Shown here: positions 44,851 to 57,450 of the stretch, piece after piece
Position numbering within the stretch: the first letter of the stretch is position 1
Layout: each line of letters starts with the position of its first letter
Assembly (NCBI GenBank): GCA_026874595.1
Contig: CM049315.1
Coordinates: forward strand, 36,162,164 to 36,226,163
DNA length: 64,000 bases
Direction: 5' to 3'
Source: Sipunculus nudus
Taxonomy: Eukaryota > Annelida > Sipuncula > Golfingiida > Sipunculidae
Translations under genes and position numbers: made by a program
The notes under the pieces: model-generated
The model's database searches: none
The model's input: the letters and a program-made list of their open reading frames with translations, nothing else
What the model was told of the DNA's origin: nothing

Positions 44851-46590
44851 ATATCTGTCGCCAAGCAGATTTTAAATAAACTCTGGTAGAGATTAAGCTT
44901 ACGTGACCCATAGCATGGTTCCCAGCCTGGCATGCTCGACGCTCACGGAGCGTAGCGCAAGGCAGACTGGGAACCATGCTAACGTGACCCACTTCCTTCA
45001 ACGGGAATCAGCTTGATAGCATTAAAAATAATACTTTAACATTTTAAATATCTGAAAATAAGAAAATATCCATCATGGTATCTAACAACAGTAGATTTGG
45101 GAGAAGTTCTCGGTTTCCCCTAATTTTCGATCCATCCTTAGTTTATAAATATTCTCCACTAAAAACCTTCTTGTTTCGAACCAACTCGTTAAGTAAAGTG
45201 TATATCCAAATGGAGACAATTTTTGCTGTAAATTTACTTTTTACAAGTCTCAAGTGATATTTTACCGAATTCTTTCTGTATACAGAAAAAAAACTATGAT
45301 AAAACGGTACGTATCAGGGAACATTGCCGTTAACTAGGCATTCTGTGTATACACTAATGCCGTTACCAGAACTCTCGTAAAAAGTAAGAGAAATTATGTT
45401 TGTGCTTGATTTTTTTAAATTTTCATTTCTTTTAAATGTAGCTTTAATAAGATGCAACGTTCTAGGCGGTTAACCTTACAAAGTTACACATAAAGTTACA
45501 AGGTATTATATCATTAATAAATATATTCGATTAAAAAGACAACTGCGCAACAATGGTACAACAGATTCCGCAACTGCGCTGGAGTCAACGTTTGAAAATG
45601 ATCGTCCTGCAGTTTGATATGAGTGAGGAGGGCGACAACGATCACACGAAATTCTTAATATATACTTATACTTTTCTTTGTTTATCAATATTACTTAATT
45701 GTATATTTCCATACAAAAAAAAAATTTCAACGGATTCGCCGCTCCCATTTCGTGGATCTATTTTTATTCCCCCAGGTCTCCCCCCCCCCCTCTCTCTCTC
45801 TTTCTTTCTCTCTCTCTCCTCTCATTATATATCTCTGTCCCTCTCTCTCTCTTTCTCTTCTAACCATTCCTTTTCCATCTTTTTTTTACTGTCTTTCTTT
45901 TAATAATAAATATTGTTGTCTCAACAACAGTCATGAAACAAGTGACCTGTGACTTGTGAGCAAACCATTATCGCCTTTCCGTTTGTTGAGCGGGATTCCC
46001 TTAACTTGCCCGGTGTTCCTTTCGGCTTTGTTCCGGTTGAGCGGACCTCTGCATTTTGCTTGGTATTAACGACTCAGATGAATATAGATTATATTTGCAC
46101 CCAAACAGTACAATGTGTCATATTAAGTAAAGATAATATTCAAACAATGGCTTTTAAAGAGTTCTCATGATGAAAATTTAAGCCTGTCGCATCATATTTA
46201 CACGGGTAAATACGGGGATAATACAGAATACCGCCAGTATCTCCTTTGTCGAAGAAATGTCCGAAACAAACTTAAATAGCGTAATTAAACACGGTTAAAT
46301 GACACATACAAATGTAATTTTCGTCTGACTCGCATATTTAGTTTTCTTATGACATTTCAGTGGGACCCGCACTCAAACACAAATAGATAAACCATCGAAG
46401 AATGCGTTTTCTTTGAAACATCCCCAAAAGGCATCATTCTAACTTTTTCTCTACATGTAGAGTTATATACCTGCTTATGTCAACAGAAATGAATACAAAA
46501 CTGACGAACACATTTATGTTAACGAAGGGGAGTTATTTATTGAGGAAAATATAAATACATATATATTTTTGAATGTGAATAACCAAGCAT
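44851..46590. other. Intergenic with (CT)n tract
   Basis: A CT-rich low-complexity tract lies at 45780-45870. The inverted pair 'tagcatggttcccagcctgg' / 'agactgggaaccatgctaac' (about 44910 and 44965) forms a hairpin of ~16 bp with a ~35-nt loop. The 116- and 66-codon plus ORFs are translated CT repeat. Confidence 0.5.
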
Positions 46591-46599
46591 GAAAGTCGT

Positions 46600-46890
46600 T
46601 CCGTTTGGTCTAATCGGATTAAGCATCGGCCACGACTGGGATACGGTCGCCGTACGGTGGGTGTTTTGGGCTATTCCGTGCGGTTGACGTACGGTAACTG
46701 GCGTTTTTCGAAGGCCGCAGGGACTCCGCAACGACCGTATTCCTGCGGTCCCCAAAACTCTACGGTAGGCCCTACTCTAGGCCTACGGTGTGCGGTGACC
46801 GCAGCGGGTTGTGACCGAGGCTTTAGTGAACTCCAGTACCGTGAACCCAACGGGCTGGGTGTTTCCCTTAATAAAGCAATTCCCCACCTC
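46600..46890. repeat. GC-richer repeat with CGTACGGT motifs
   Basis: Several ACGGTCGCCGTACGGT-like and GCCTACGGT motifs occur in a 270-bp patch, GC-richer than the surroundings, giving spurious ORFs on both strands (137 codons plus, 73 minus). No domain is seen; probably a dispersed repeat. Confidence 0.4.
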
Positions 46891-46905
46891 AAGCAAGGAT
46901 CGTCT

Positions 46906-47017
<112 letters not shown>

Positions 47018-47029
47018 TGACTAAACAAA

Positions 47030-47275
47030 GTGGAATGTTATATGTTTTTAACTTTTACAAGCTTCTTTAAAAAAAAATTACACGTAAAACTGCAGTTTAT
47101 CCTGCCGAACGATCTGCATAAATGGGGAAAACAAAACATGTGCAGCACAAAATACCAGTGGCATGGCGAACCTTTGGAAAAATCCAGAGGCATGATACTG
47201 CCCTGGATGTATATGCAAGGGAGTGAGAACAGAAGAAAAGATGTCCTCATGAATCTCTCACATACTTACAAATAG
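47030..47275 (+). CDS. Short ORF conserved between the two duplicated segments (copy 2)
   Basis: The frame is open upstream through the acceptor-like site (tttacaag at about 47059). It shares KYQWHGE, YMQGSEN and the C-terminal SHTYK with copy 1. Conservation of frame and stop codon after clear nucleotide divergence hints at coding constraint, but the length is small and no domain is known. Confidence 0.3.
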   Translation: MECYMFLTFTSFFKKKLHVKLQFILPNDLHKWGKQNMCSTKYQWHGEPLEKSRGMILPWMYMQGSENRRKDVLMNLSHTYK

Positions 47276-47427
47276 AGGACGCCGGTAATGTTTACTTTGC
47301 AAGGCCACATCAACAAGTTTAACTGTTCTACGTTATCTGGAACGGAGTGAGCGAGCGAATTTAAATTTTTTTTTCACGGATATCTCGTTTTATATAAAGT
47401 ACGCAACAAAATGAGCGACATTTCTTG

Positions 47428-47490
<63 letters not shown>

Positions 47491-50230
47491 TGAAATGATC
47501 CGTTCCAGGTCTATGGTATTTTTATATATCAAACACTCTCACAAAGAGTGCTTGACATTCATAAGAGGCTCAGACCAATTTCACTTTCCATGTTTACAAT
47601 TGCTGCTGTGTATATGTGTTCCCAGTTACGTATACTAGTCTGTTCTCTTAAACAATACAAATGTGGAAACACTAAAGCAATGTTAAATAGCATATAAATC
47701 CGAATTATTTAAAACTGATCACATGAGAGTAAACATGCAGGACTGGTTAGAACTAGGCCTACACGTGCATGTCAGTCCTTCCGCCTACTTATTATTTTAT
47801 TTTCGTCAGCATGTTGGAATGGATAAATAATCAGATAGGGAAGAGTTTATTCAGTCTTTGTTCGTCGAGCCCAAGGCATCAGACATTATCAACTGAATCG
47901 CCGATACCGGTAAGGCGCCTTCACTGGTATAATTTTTTGTCCGTACTTCATAGGACTAATACATGAATACATTGAATTTGCCCGAAGCTTCTACAATCAG
48001 AATTAAATCCGGCGCTTCATACACCTTCCCCTAAATCGTAAAAGTGTTATAAAAAATTGTAAAAGTGTTATAAAGAATTGTAAAAGTGTTATAAAGAATT
48101 GTAAAAGTGTTATAAAGAATTGTGATTCACTATAGAGAGAATTCATATAGAATTCTTGCATGTTTTATCTTTTGAGACTGAAATTTCATTTTTGTTTATT
48201 ACAGAATGCTGGAATTTGATATATATATAAAATATATCTATATATCATTACGCGTATGTGTGTAAATTAACCTCCGGAGGTTTTCACGGAAAGGTATACC
48301 ATATAAGTATACTGATGGAGTAAAACCTTAAAGTCAAATATTCTAGTTTAATTTCCAGTCGGCCTGAGATGACTTTATCCCTTAAGTGCCAAATTAATTG
48401 TTGATAGTCAGATTCTATATGCTCTGATACACTAGTGCCCCCCCCCCCCCCTTTCAGGTATACGTGTGTTATACACTCAACCCCCCCCCCCCACCCCCGC
48501 CAACCTTCATCACCCCTGCTTACATTGCTTGGGAGTTCCTTTTTCACATTTGTTTAATGAGTACAATTAAAATATGTAGGGCAAACAGGGGTAAAATCAG
48601 AAAGATGATCATGCTACTGGCTAAAATCCAGGTAAAAGTCATAAAGTTGGTACAGGTCATTGAAGAGTTTTGGACAGAACTGAGTATTGCGAGTTCAAAA
48701 CACGTTTAAGCCCAGGTCACATGAGTCGGAACAATGGTCATGGTGGCGATACACAGCAAACCGCTTTTGAAAACAGTGATTATCTGAAACGGGCAATAGT
48801 AAAACTATAGTGCGGAGTGTTATAGAGTGCAGAACTTATATAGTTATAACGTAATAAATGTAACCTGCATGATATGCATCTGTGTCTGTCCTAGAATAGG
48901 AGGGGCATGCGGGACTATTTCCATCGAATTGGAAAATCCCATGTCTTATTGTGTAAACTTCCCTCATACAAGCTCCTTATTCAAAACCAGTCGACCGACT
49001 TCAAATATACCGCTTTATATACCAGCTACAATAATCTGCACATATAATTATATCTTTGCTTGTATATTACTGTCATGCTATTTGATCATGTTTAAACTTT
49101 CAATTACTATCAGGGCCTTGTGGAAGATCAGTATATTCTGAACAAGCCACCCTGAACAAAGATATATTAATAATAAATAAAATAATAATAAAATAATATC
49201 ACCCCATTCTTTATATAAAGAGGAAGTTTACTTTTAACACCACTTGACAACAATTGACAGCCGATAACTCTCTTAATGTACCTAACAAATCTATTGCTCG
49301 CGCATTGTAAAATATACACAGGTTCCCATGCAGTATTTCTTGATAAATTTGCCTCCGCCAGCAGGGTATGGGTTCATTCCTGTTCGTGTGGTTGTGTGGG
49401 TATTTGTTCACGACATAAAACGAAGTCTCATGACATTTTAAGGCATTTCGAGAATGGGCAGTTGAAGAATCGATTAGATTTTGGTGTGGATCCGCTACAT
49501 GGTCCGGATCCAGGAACGTCATCAAGGAATGTGCACACATATACGGTTACTAATGCACGAATGAACCTGGAAATATGGGCCGAATAAGTGAAATGCGGAG
49601 GAATGCAGATTTTTTGTTCCTATTTTATGCCCCTCCGGTTATAAACAAGTGTACACGAGTAGATAGAAAAGGGGGAAAAAATGGTCTCCATTTAACAGAC
49701 CATTCTAGCTCAGATTACCTTTATTGTAACGTACCGATAAACAGGACACAAATCATAGCACGTACGTGACAATTTGACCTGGAAAGCTACCGTCCCTATT
49801 TAGACTGGCCCAGTCAAAGAAATGGCCCTGACAGAGATATCAAACGGCTCTCACTGTGTCGCACTAAGTGCCGGTACTGCTACCACGCGGCAACTTACAT
49901 AACTACTTACCATTCTCTGACCCTCTTATTTAGTGATAAGAGCTAGAATTGAGTTACGTCGCGTCTATCGGTACGTTTCATTTGAAGCATTTTAGCAGTA
50001 AACATCAATACACTAAAGCCCAGGCAGGGCTAGTCCCTATTCAACATCATTTATGACACCTGAGATTAGATCCTAATTTCTAATCTTCAATTTAAAGTTC
50101 CCTGGAAATTATAACCGATAAATTTTATTTTCTCTTAACTTAGATAAAAACACAACCACTAATTTATACTGGCTTCTGTGGCTCAGAGTGGTAAAGCACA
50201 GTGCTCAAAGCCGGAAGATCGTGAGTTCGA
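47040..50230. repeat. Local segmental duplication, copy 2
   Basis: Diverged copy of 41200-44830 (anchors given there). It contains a (TA)n tract at 47429-47488, two poly-C runs (48438-48451, 48481-48492) and a 21-bp tandem repeat absent from copy 1. Confidence 0.8.
48038..48123. repeat. 21-bp tandem repeat, four copies
   Basis: 'aaaagtgttataaagaattgt' units start at 48040, 48061, 48082 and 48103. Copy 1 of the duplication has the single-copy precursor (about 42210). Confidence 0.9.
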
Positions 50231-50440
50231 ATCTCAGCCGAGGCGGTGAGATTTTTCACGGTCGGCCCCGGTTTAGCGGGCTTAATGGGGAGACTATGCC
50301 TAATAGTTATGTTTCACTCACAAAATTAGTGCGCCTTTCGGGGGTTCCTCGGTGTTATGACCCAGCAATGGGGATGACACACCCAGGACCCGCAGGACCT
50401 GTACACGGAACCTGGTTGACACAAAGATAATCGAGTTTAA
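50168..50440 (+). repeat. tRNA-derived SINE
   Basis: The head has a Pol III A box region (TGGCTCAGAGTGGTAAAGCA, 50178-50197) and a B box (GTGAGTTCGAATCTC, 50221-50235) at the usual spacing. A non-tRNA body with CGGTCGGCCCCGGTTTAGCG follows. No 7-bp acceptor stem, so it is a SINE rather than a tRNA gene. It lies at the downstream edge of duplication copy 2, as its truncated relative does in copy 1, so it was present before the duplication. Confidence 0.65.
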
Positions 50441-51847
50441 GCCCCTACTACGAGGTCCGAAACAGGATTGGAACTATGCAGCTGTATACACTACATAGTT
50501 TAGCAAATATTAAAACATGAAGCCGAATAGTCTTAAAGAATAAAAAAAATCAACATTATTTATATTATGGGGATTCCTGAAATTCCGTTATCTTTAAGTT
50601 TATTTTTATCTAATCAGATGCCTTTGCACAGCAGCAACCAATATTCTATATCTCGATGACGCTTCAAAATATCTTCATAACATATTCGCTAAACCAGGCC
50701 GTAGGCTTTCCGAACTAGCAAATAATCCGGATCGTGAATCAGTTTACTTTGTCAACACTAGGCCACTAAACCGCATCAGTTTGGTTGACTGTAGTCCGCT
50801 TGAAAAGCGGTCTACAGTAGACTGGTTTAGTTTAGTCCAGATTTACAGTGTACCGGTTTCGAGTCCATACAGGAGGATCCGTCTGTAGTCCAAATGAGTC
50901 CAGTTTCAGCGAACGGCCTTGGCCGCTACCCTTGAAACTGCCAAAGCATGCGTTGCGCGAGGGAGTGCTCCGTTGCAGGGCTGAATCGGATTACGAACTA
51001 AGTGCGGACAGCAAACTCAAGGTGTGTTGATTCAACCGATTTAAGCTTTTATAAAGCGAACTTCAATGCAGACGCAAAGCGGACCACTTGGAGACTTCAG
51101 TAAACCGGTTTAGATGCGACCAAGTGCGGATACGGCCTAGTCAGCTGAACTTAATGGCCAATACACGAGTCATCTTTAAAGCTTAATATCACTATTAATT
51201 GACTGGTATGATGTTAACCCTTTCAGTCCTGCTGGTGTTCAGCTGACCCATGGAGTTGTATCTTACGGCTGAGGTATAGGGATCAGGCGTATTGATGTGT
51301 GTGTTATCTAAGGTATTTTCATTTACAAGTTCTTCTCTCTTTTTTACACAAGATCTTTTGTAGGTCTAAGACGAAAATATCCAATTTAACAATAATTCAA
51401 CAGCAGTTCTAAATCATCCTAAAACAGTATAATCTGGTAAATACATTCTCAGGAATGCAGGCCTCCGCCATGTGAGTGGTAATTAATGTGGGGTACTCCG
51501 CACCTATGTTTTCATTTATTTATTGACCCGATATTCCAAGGCTCATTGGTGTTTTGTCCCAACACCCCCCCCCCCCCCCACCCAACCAAGAAGTGTTTGA
51601 ATTCACTTTTTCGGCACACATTGCCACGTTCAAACGTGTATATGTGACTGAACGTTTGCGGATAATCCTGGAAGTCCTTCTGGGACCCAGTACTAAACCA
51701 AAATCCAATCAGTTCTTAGTCGACATTGAAAATCCCCCCCCCCCCCCCCGAAAAAAAAAACAAAAAAAAAACAAAGGATTGATCGCAAATCCTCCTGACT
51801 GCGGCAAAAATAACTAATAATTTTCAGCCAGTCTCTATTTTTTTCAG
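50441..51847. other. Upstream flank of the TMEM272-like gene
   Basis: A hairpin, GTAGTCCGC-TTGAAAA-GCGGTCTAC, lies at about 50793-50817. Poly-C runs are at 51565-51579 and 51734-51749. A non-coding first exon of the downstream gene probably lies here or further upstream, because the first coding exon begins after an acceptor (tatttttttcag|at at 51847). No coding exon was found. Confidence 0.4.
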
Positions 51848-51875
51848 ATTTACACGTTTTTTACCTGGTTATGCG

Positions 51876-54800
51876 ATGTCACACCCGATTGAAAACACAC
51901 CGTTTTGCTCTCCCGAGGGACAAACCATGGTAGACATGGAATGTGCTGCAGATGAAAAACATGAAGGTAAGAAATCATTTACTACATTTGTTACAAAGTA
52001 CAATGTTCCCAAGTAAATATCGTGAAGGGTCACTCACGTCGCTGTTGTATACAGGATCGCTTTAACTCTATGTAATATCGCAAGACTTAAGACCTCATAA
52101 ATGTGCAGCCTTGAAAAATCCATGACTTGATTCATTAAAACAAACTAGCACTGGGTACCATGACTTTAACTAAACAGAGAGAGAGAGAAAAAGAGAGAGT
52201 GAGAGAGAGTGAGAGAGAGAGAGGACTTTCATCACGACTGATCTGTACACACGTTTCGGGGAAATATGGTTCCCAGAGACCCCGCCCAACCATTTTCGAT
52301 ATATTAACGATGCGCATTTTTTTTCAGAGCCTCCTCCGAGTTATTCTTCAATGTTTCCTAGAACAATCACAAAAGGTTTGTTATACTTAATTTACTCACT
52401 TTATACAATGAAGACTTTTCGCGATGAAATGTTTTTTTCTTTTTCAAACAACGATGTTAATATAGAGAGTTTCGAAGGTTTAAGGAAAAGAAGTTTCATT
52501 TTAAAATATTTTGTAGATTCCCCTCCTACGTATTGTTCCTTGTCTGGGAACAGAGGAAGACCTCGTAAGTTAATTATCTTTCTATTTTTTTCGTTTAGTT
52601 TTAACTTTGAAACAATAATTTAACAAAGCAACAAAAGCGTCTACACAGTTCATGTTTTTTTTTCACGTCTGAACCCCTGAAAACACAATTAAAAAAATAT
52701 ATATATACTCACCTTTAAATTTCGCCTTATTCAAATCTGTTTATATTTTTAACTAATTGTCGCCTATAAACCATAATCTTAAGATAAAATCCTGATTTTT
52801 CATAGTATAAAGAGTTATAGCTACTTATCGTGTAACACGTGTCTGTTTTACTTACGTTCACTGACATGTGAGAATCTCATCAGCTGTACCCTGGTGAAAT
52901 AATTATTTTATGTAGTATGACTTGTATCATTTTTAATTATTTACGTAAGCTGTGAAGCAGCCCCACGTGATCAATGATGACCAAGCCGTGAAACTTCCCG
53001 AGAAACGGAAACCCAGTAAGTGGTAGTAACATATTAAGTAGTGTGCCAATTAAAGGATTATATCCAGGATCGGTCGTTTTCATTAGGAATCGCTTATGTA
53101 GGTTCCAATATCGCATAAACGATCACAAACGATTATCCCAAAAAAATTATTTAAGTCATGTCAGAGATACAGGAAAGATGGGACAAAACGCAGGAAACAG
53201 CATAATAGCTGAACCTTGTGCAGCGAACACGTGTCAATAACCCGGCCATAACCTTGGCCTTTTGCCTTGACGCACAATACTTCATTTTCCTAGTTAATAA
53301 ATTAGGTACAATTCTGTTATACTTTAAATAGTCAATTAATAATTTATCATCCGTCGTTTTACTCCTCTCAATTAAACAAAACGATCTTACAAACCACTTA
53401 GCAAAAGACTCATTAAAAAAGAAGATAAAGAAGGTTTCCCAAAAGTAAGCTGTCAGGTATGGCTTAAACGGAATGCACGTTTAAACTTTCATATCGTTAA
53501 AGTAATACAACTCTTGTTTTATACTTTCAGTTGGAGTTATTGTCGCTGTCGTATTGATGTCAGTATTTTGTTTATGTATGATTATAATTGGTAAGTCCCA
53601 TGTTTATATATATATATATAATATAATATATAATAAGCCATAACATTTCCTTTTCTTATGTTGTGCATTAACCTGTTTAGCAAAACTATTCTGTAACTGT
53701 TAATTGTCCTCTGATCATATGAAATTATTATCGAAAACTCATAATAAAAAGATAACTGATATCTTAAAAAAGTGCCTGACATTGAAACAATTTTTGGGGG
53801 AAAGATTTACCTTAATATTAGACGTGAAGGACCATACCACCTAGGGTATGACTTAGAGTTTCCATTTTCTTGTTTGACAGGGGCAGTATACCACGGTGAT
53901 TGTGGGACAAGCTTACTGCCTGTGTACCTGATCGTTAACGGAGTGGTGTCTTTACTGTTTATGCCGTGTTACATGGCACACCGTCTGATACCAGTCGACG
54001 TTGACGACGAAGAGGAATATCCGGGACCTTTCTCCGTCTACGTGTGTCTGCTGGGAACGTTTCTCGTTGGCTGGTCAATTACAGGTGAGTCAACGGAATA
54101 TAATCCTTGTTGTTGATTTAATACTAAGTGGTGACTATCACATTAACACTACCCTCTGCTCAGCTTCACTATTTTCAGTCATGGCAGGTAATATTACCTG
54201 TCATGCAATACCCGTCTATCATGACCAATAAGTTGCGCACCTAGGCTGATGGCATTTCCGTTTGCTGTCAGTCTCTCCGTCCATCATGCCTTTTTAAATG
54301 GCTTAAATCCAATATGGCCAGCAGTAACTGTACTTACTTAATCCTCTTCGCTCCATGGCAGCCAAAGGACTTCAATTTCTCCACGTCAGCGCACTCATTT
54401 CTGGGCAATCTTCACCAGCTCTGACCATGAGTAGTAACCAGTTGCCTTCACCTAGTCCTCGACACATCTTCTCCATGCTTTCTAAAACCTGCCTTGTGAT
54501 TTTAATGGGCGGTTTTCGTGGAGTATTACCAACCCAACCTTATTTTCTCTTCATTGTCTCTTGGCTAGTGGATGATTCTCCCACAACTGAAGAATTTTTC
54601 ATATCATTCGACCTTTAGAACGAAGAGTTTGTAAAGTTTCTGAACCGTAGAAAAGATCCGACTTGACTTTTGTGTTGAAAGAGGATCTTCGTTACACTGG
54701 AGAGGTCCTTGGAGTTCCAAAAACGATGGCTGATGGGTGTGAAAGGCACGTCGTCCATTGCCGAACCTATATTTTACATCCTCATCTGCCCCTCCTGTTA

Positions 54801-57450
54801 TGGATTTAATGATGTAAATGTAGAAAAACTCAAATTTGATTGGTCAGGAAGTGATACGACTTCTAGCTGGATCGGTTCTTTATGTTTGTTGTCCAGCTTC
54901 AGCACCTGTCTTGCGCTAGCTCAGCTGCACTCCTGTTCCAACTCTTCTTCTGTCAGTCTGGCCACCTTTGACTACATCTGTCGGTGGCTGTGTGACAGCA
55001 GGCCCATGTCGTCTGCAAATCAGGGATCCTCCAGCTGCCCTACGAACGTACACTGGATTCCTATCCTGTGATGACCCAACCAATCGCCGCAGGACAAATA
55101 ACGGAAAAAGCAGCCTGTCTCCCACCCGGAATGATCGTGAAGGGGTGTCTCAGCTCTCCGTCGTGGATGACATGGGTCCTGGAGCCTTCGTAGAAGACGG
55201 CCATCGTTTTCGTTGTGCCATAGTTTAGCGGCAGCCTGCCACCCAAACGTCGAATTTTAATTATCTGAAAACGTTGAAGTGGCAGTACAAGCTATTGGAT
55301 TCGCATCAATTCTAGTACATGCAGATGTGCACGCCTTTTTTTAACAATTCTTTTTCATTTTCATCTGTTTTTCAAACAGTCATTTTCCCGGAGTAAGACA
55401 TAAAATGACGTTATTCAGTTGGGAATTATAATAAATATTATTTCACGGCTGACTAACGTATATTCATATGGCAGTTATTAATAAGAAGGCTGGTTTTACT
55501 CGGAGGGTTTGTCTCTTCGTCCGTCAGCTTGACAGCTTTGCATGAATCGGTGCCATAGGTACTAATGTAATTAATTTTGTGTAGCAACATTTTTTCTTCA
55601 TTATTTAGCAAATATAACACTACCATGTGTGTCAAATAATACCACACAGCAAATATTTTGATCCGACCCTTAGAATGGGTGTTCTTATATGACCTGAATC
55701 ATGACTCAGAGACCCCTATCAGTTATTTTAGAAGGCCCGAGTGTCATGTCGTCATGGCTAGCCATAGTAATGCATCAGCTTTCAAACCACTACCCCTGGC
55801 GGCTTTTGCAAAGTTAACAAAGGTTGTGAAGGCAAGATGTCTCGCTCGATGGACTGTTTGATGATGAACGTGATCTGTACAAGACTTATCTTGGAAGAAT
55901 GCTGTTTGCTTTCGGCCAACAATGTGTTATGGACTGCAGTCTTCAGTCTCTCAAGGGTAACTCTTACTGGAGATGGAAAGGAACATGAATTCACGTCAGT
56001 TGCTATAAAGGGATAGATCTCCCTCGGCAATTGGAATTATCTCCAGGAATCTGTTCCTATTTTCATCTCTTCAGGCTTGGTTGGTGCAGCGTGTCTGTGA
56101 CCGTTGTAACCATTTCTGACTGTGACAGATTGATAGCCTTCTACTCCTTGGGCTTTGCTATAAATTTAGGTTATAATTGATTTGGTGATCTCTATCTTTT
56201 TGCGTCTGCTGGTTTTCACCTTTGAAGGCTCCTCTGATCGGTATCCGGTGTTCTCTGGTGATGATCCTCCCGTCCTTGTCTTCAATGGTTTGCTTTGATA
56301 TTTGTTTTTTCACAGACAGGGTTTGAGTGATGTTAACGTTATACAGCTACTTCATGTCCCTCTTTCCAGCTACCTCCTCTGCTTCTGCTGCTGAATCTTA
56401 TGTATTCTGCCTTCTCTCCCTGCGTGCCCTGTTCTCTACCTGCTTATGTTGCATAGTCGGCACTGGTTGATCATACTCTCTTCAAGCCTCTAGAGGTTAT
56501 AGTTCCAGTGGGCATCTATCATCTCATCGCGGATTCCGGACAGAGGACCAAATCGATACCTGACCTCGGCCTCGTAAGAAAATTTCTCTGTCTCCTCCCT
56601 GGACCGGAGGTTCTGGGTGTTGTATTTTAGGTGTGATCTGTCGGAGGTGTCATTAAAGGCTAGTCTGCGCCTCTCCTCACTGTGACACCAGACAAGCTAT
56701 GTACTGATTTCCGCGCAATAGTCAGATTGACAATTTTGTTCGCTGTCCGTCCTTCTGTGGATCCCCAGCTTGCTTTGTCGATACTGTCTTGTGGGAAGAT
56801 TGTTCCATCAGTATTTGACTTACAAAGATCTGTAAAAAGCTCCCCGTTTATCCAAGTCCTCGCCTGTCCATCATGGGGGTGTTTCTTATCGTTGTCCCTA
56901 CAAATTAAACTTTGTCGTTTAGATCCCCCTTTAGGATTAGTGGGGTCCTCTTAGAAATCTGGTCGATGGTGTTCTACAGACTGTTGTAAAGCGATTGGCC
57001 GTTTTTTTTTACACCAAATCTTATTAAATACGTCAACCTGACAACTACACAATACTTATAAGGGTAACAGCTAAAGCATTTTATCACCAAACATTGTCGT
57101 AAATAATTGTCAACATGCATCACTTCAGAATAATTACTTCAGTTTCAAGTGATAAGGTCAGCAGATTCTCCGCATTCTTTATAATAATTAATGCAATTTT
57201 GCAAAATAGAGACCTTTAGATGGTATATCACCTAACAGATGCTTTTATTTCTTTTTCAGGAAGCGTGTTTCTTTTTCAGAAGTCGGACGTTGCTAATAAC
57301 ACAAACAAGAGCCCTTGTACTACCGTGGTGTATTACTTCAGTACCTGGGTAATAGTAACGTATATCATGGTCTTGATCTGGTACATCGCTGTGGGTGCTC
57401 TTTTGGCAATGAGACAATTCTTCAAAAGGATATGCAGTAATGGTAATTGA
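51876..57450 (+). CDS. TMEM272-like four-pass membrane protein with PPxY motifs, 7 coding exons
   Basis: Coding exons: 51876-51966, 52328-52375, 52517-52564, 52950-53015, 53531-53590, 53881-54084, 57260-57450. All have GT-AG borders and every junction is phase 1; total 708 nt, 235 residues. The cytosolic N-terminus has PPPSY (32-36) and PPTY (49-52), ligands for WW domains such as Nedd4-type E3s. Membrane segments: ~85-107 (GVIVAVVLMSVF), 116-138 (PVYLIVNGVVSLLF), 155-178 and 195-222. C112 and C192 plus the sequon at N185 fall in outer loops, while the acidic DVDDEEE stretch (144-150) falls in the inner loop. IIIGAVYHGDC-x5-PVYLIVNG matches the TMEM272 family signature as I know it. Molecular function of the family is poorly known. 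The ATG is chosen because the exon follows an acceptor at 51847 and the preceding bases are out of phase. No poly(A) signal was fixed. Confidence 0.82.
52180..52223. repeat. (GA)n tract in intron 1 of the TMEM272-like gene
   Basis: Imperfect GA repeat in intron 1. The 60-codon minus and 76-codon plus frames across it are artefacts. Confidence 0.85.
54340..56960 (-). pseudogene. Decayed APE-type LINE in the last intron of the TMEM272-like gene
   Basis: Minus strand, antisense to the host gene. From 56945 down come endonuclease traces with GDLNDKV, GTIFPQDSIDKASW and RTANKIVNLTIARK (family: GTxFPHKxxHKxTW, NQIDHIxIxRKW). At about 55960-55880 RT traces read LLSISSK, LERLKTAVHNTLLAE and DKSCTDHV. 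Near 55130-55060 GGRQAAFSVICPAAIGWVI is seen (family: GVRQGCLLSPLLFLLxIDWVM), followed by RFADDMGLLSHSHRQM (RT motif C with ADD, about 55030-54980) and TWRN near 54390. Stops and shifts are frequent. RTE/CR1-like endonuclease-RT proteins of molluscs are the closest family from memory. The insertion enlarges the intron to 3.2 kb. Confidence 0.8.

Noticed and set aside
45553-45903. 116-codon plus ORF as a membrane protein
   Set aside because: The hydrophobic-looking half is a CT-rich low-complexity tract (SLSLS, FFLS) and no homologous motif is present.
48038-48123. CRISPR-like array
   Set aside because: The 21-bp units are directly adjacent without spacers, in a eukaryotic context.
50168-50245. 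A functional tRNA gene
   Set aside because: A and B boxes are present but there is no 7-bp acceptor stem or proper anticodon arm, and a SINE-like body follows.
52351-52623. 90-codon ORF as a separate gene
   Set aside because: It is intron read-through across TMEM272-like exons 2 and 3, with splice donors inside it.
55782-56030. 82-codon minus ORF as an independent gene
   Set aside because: It is a piece of the decayed LINE reverse transcriptase (LERLKTAVHNTLLAE).
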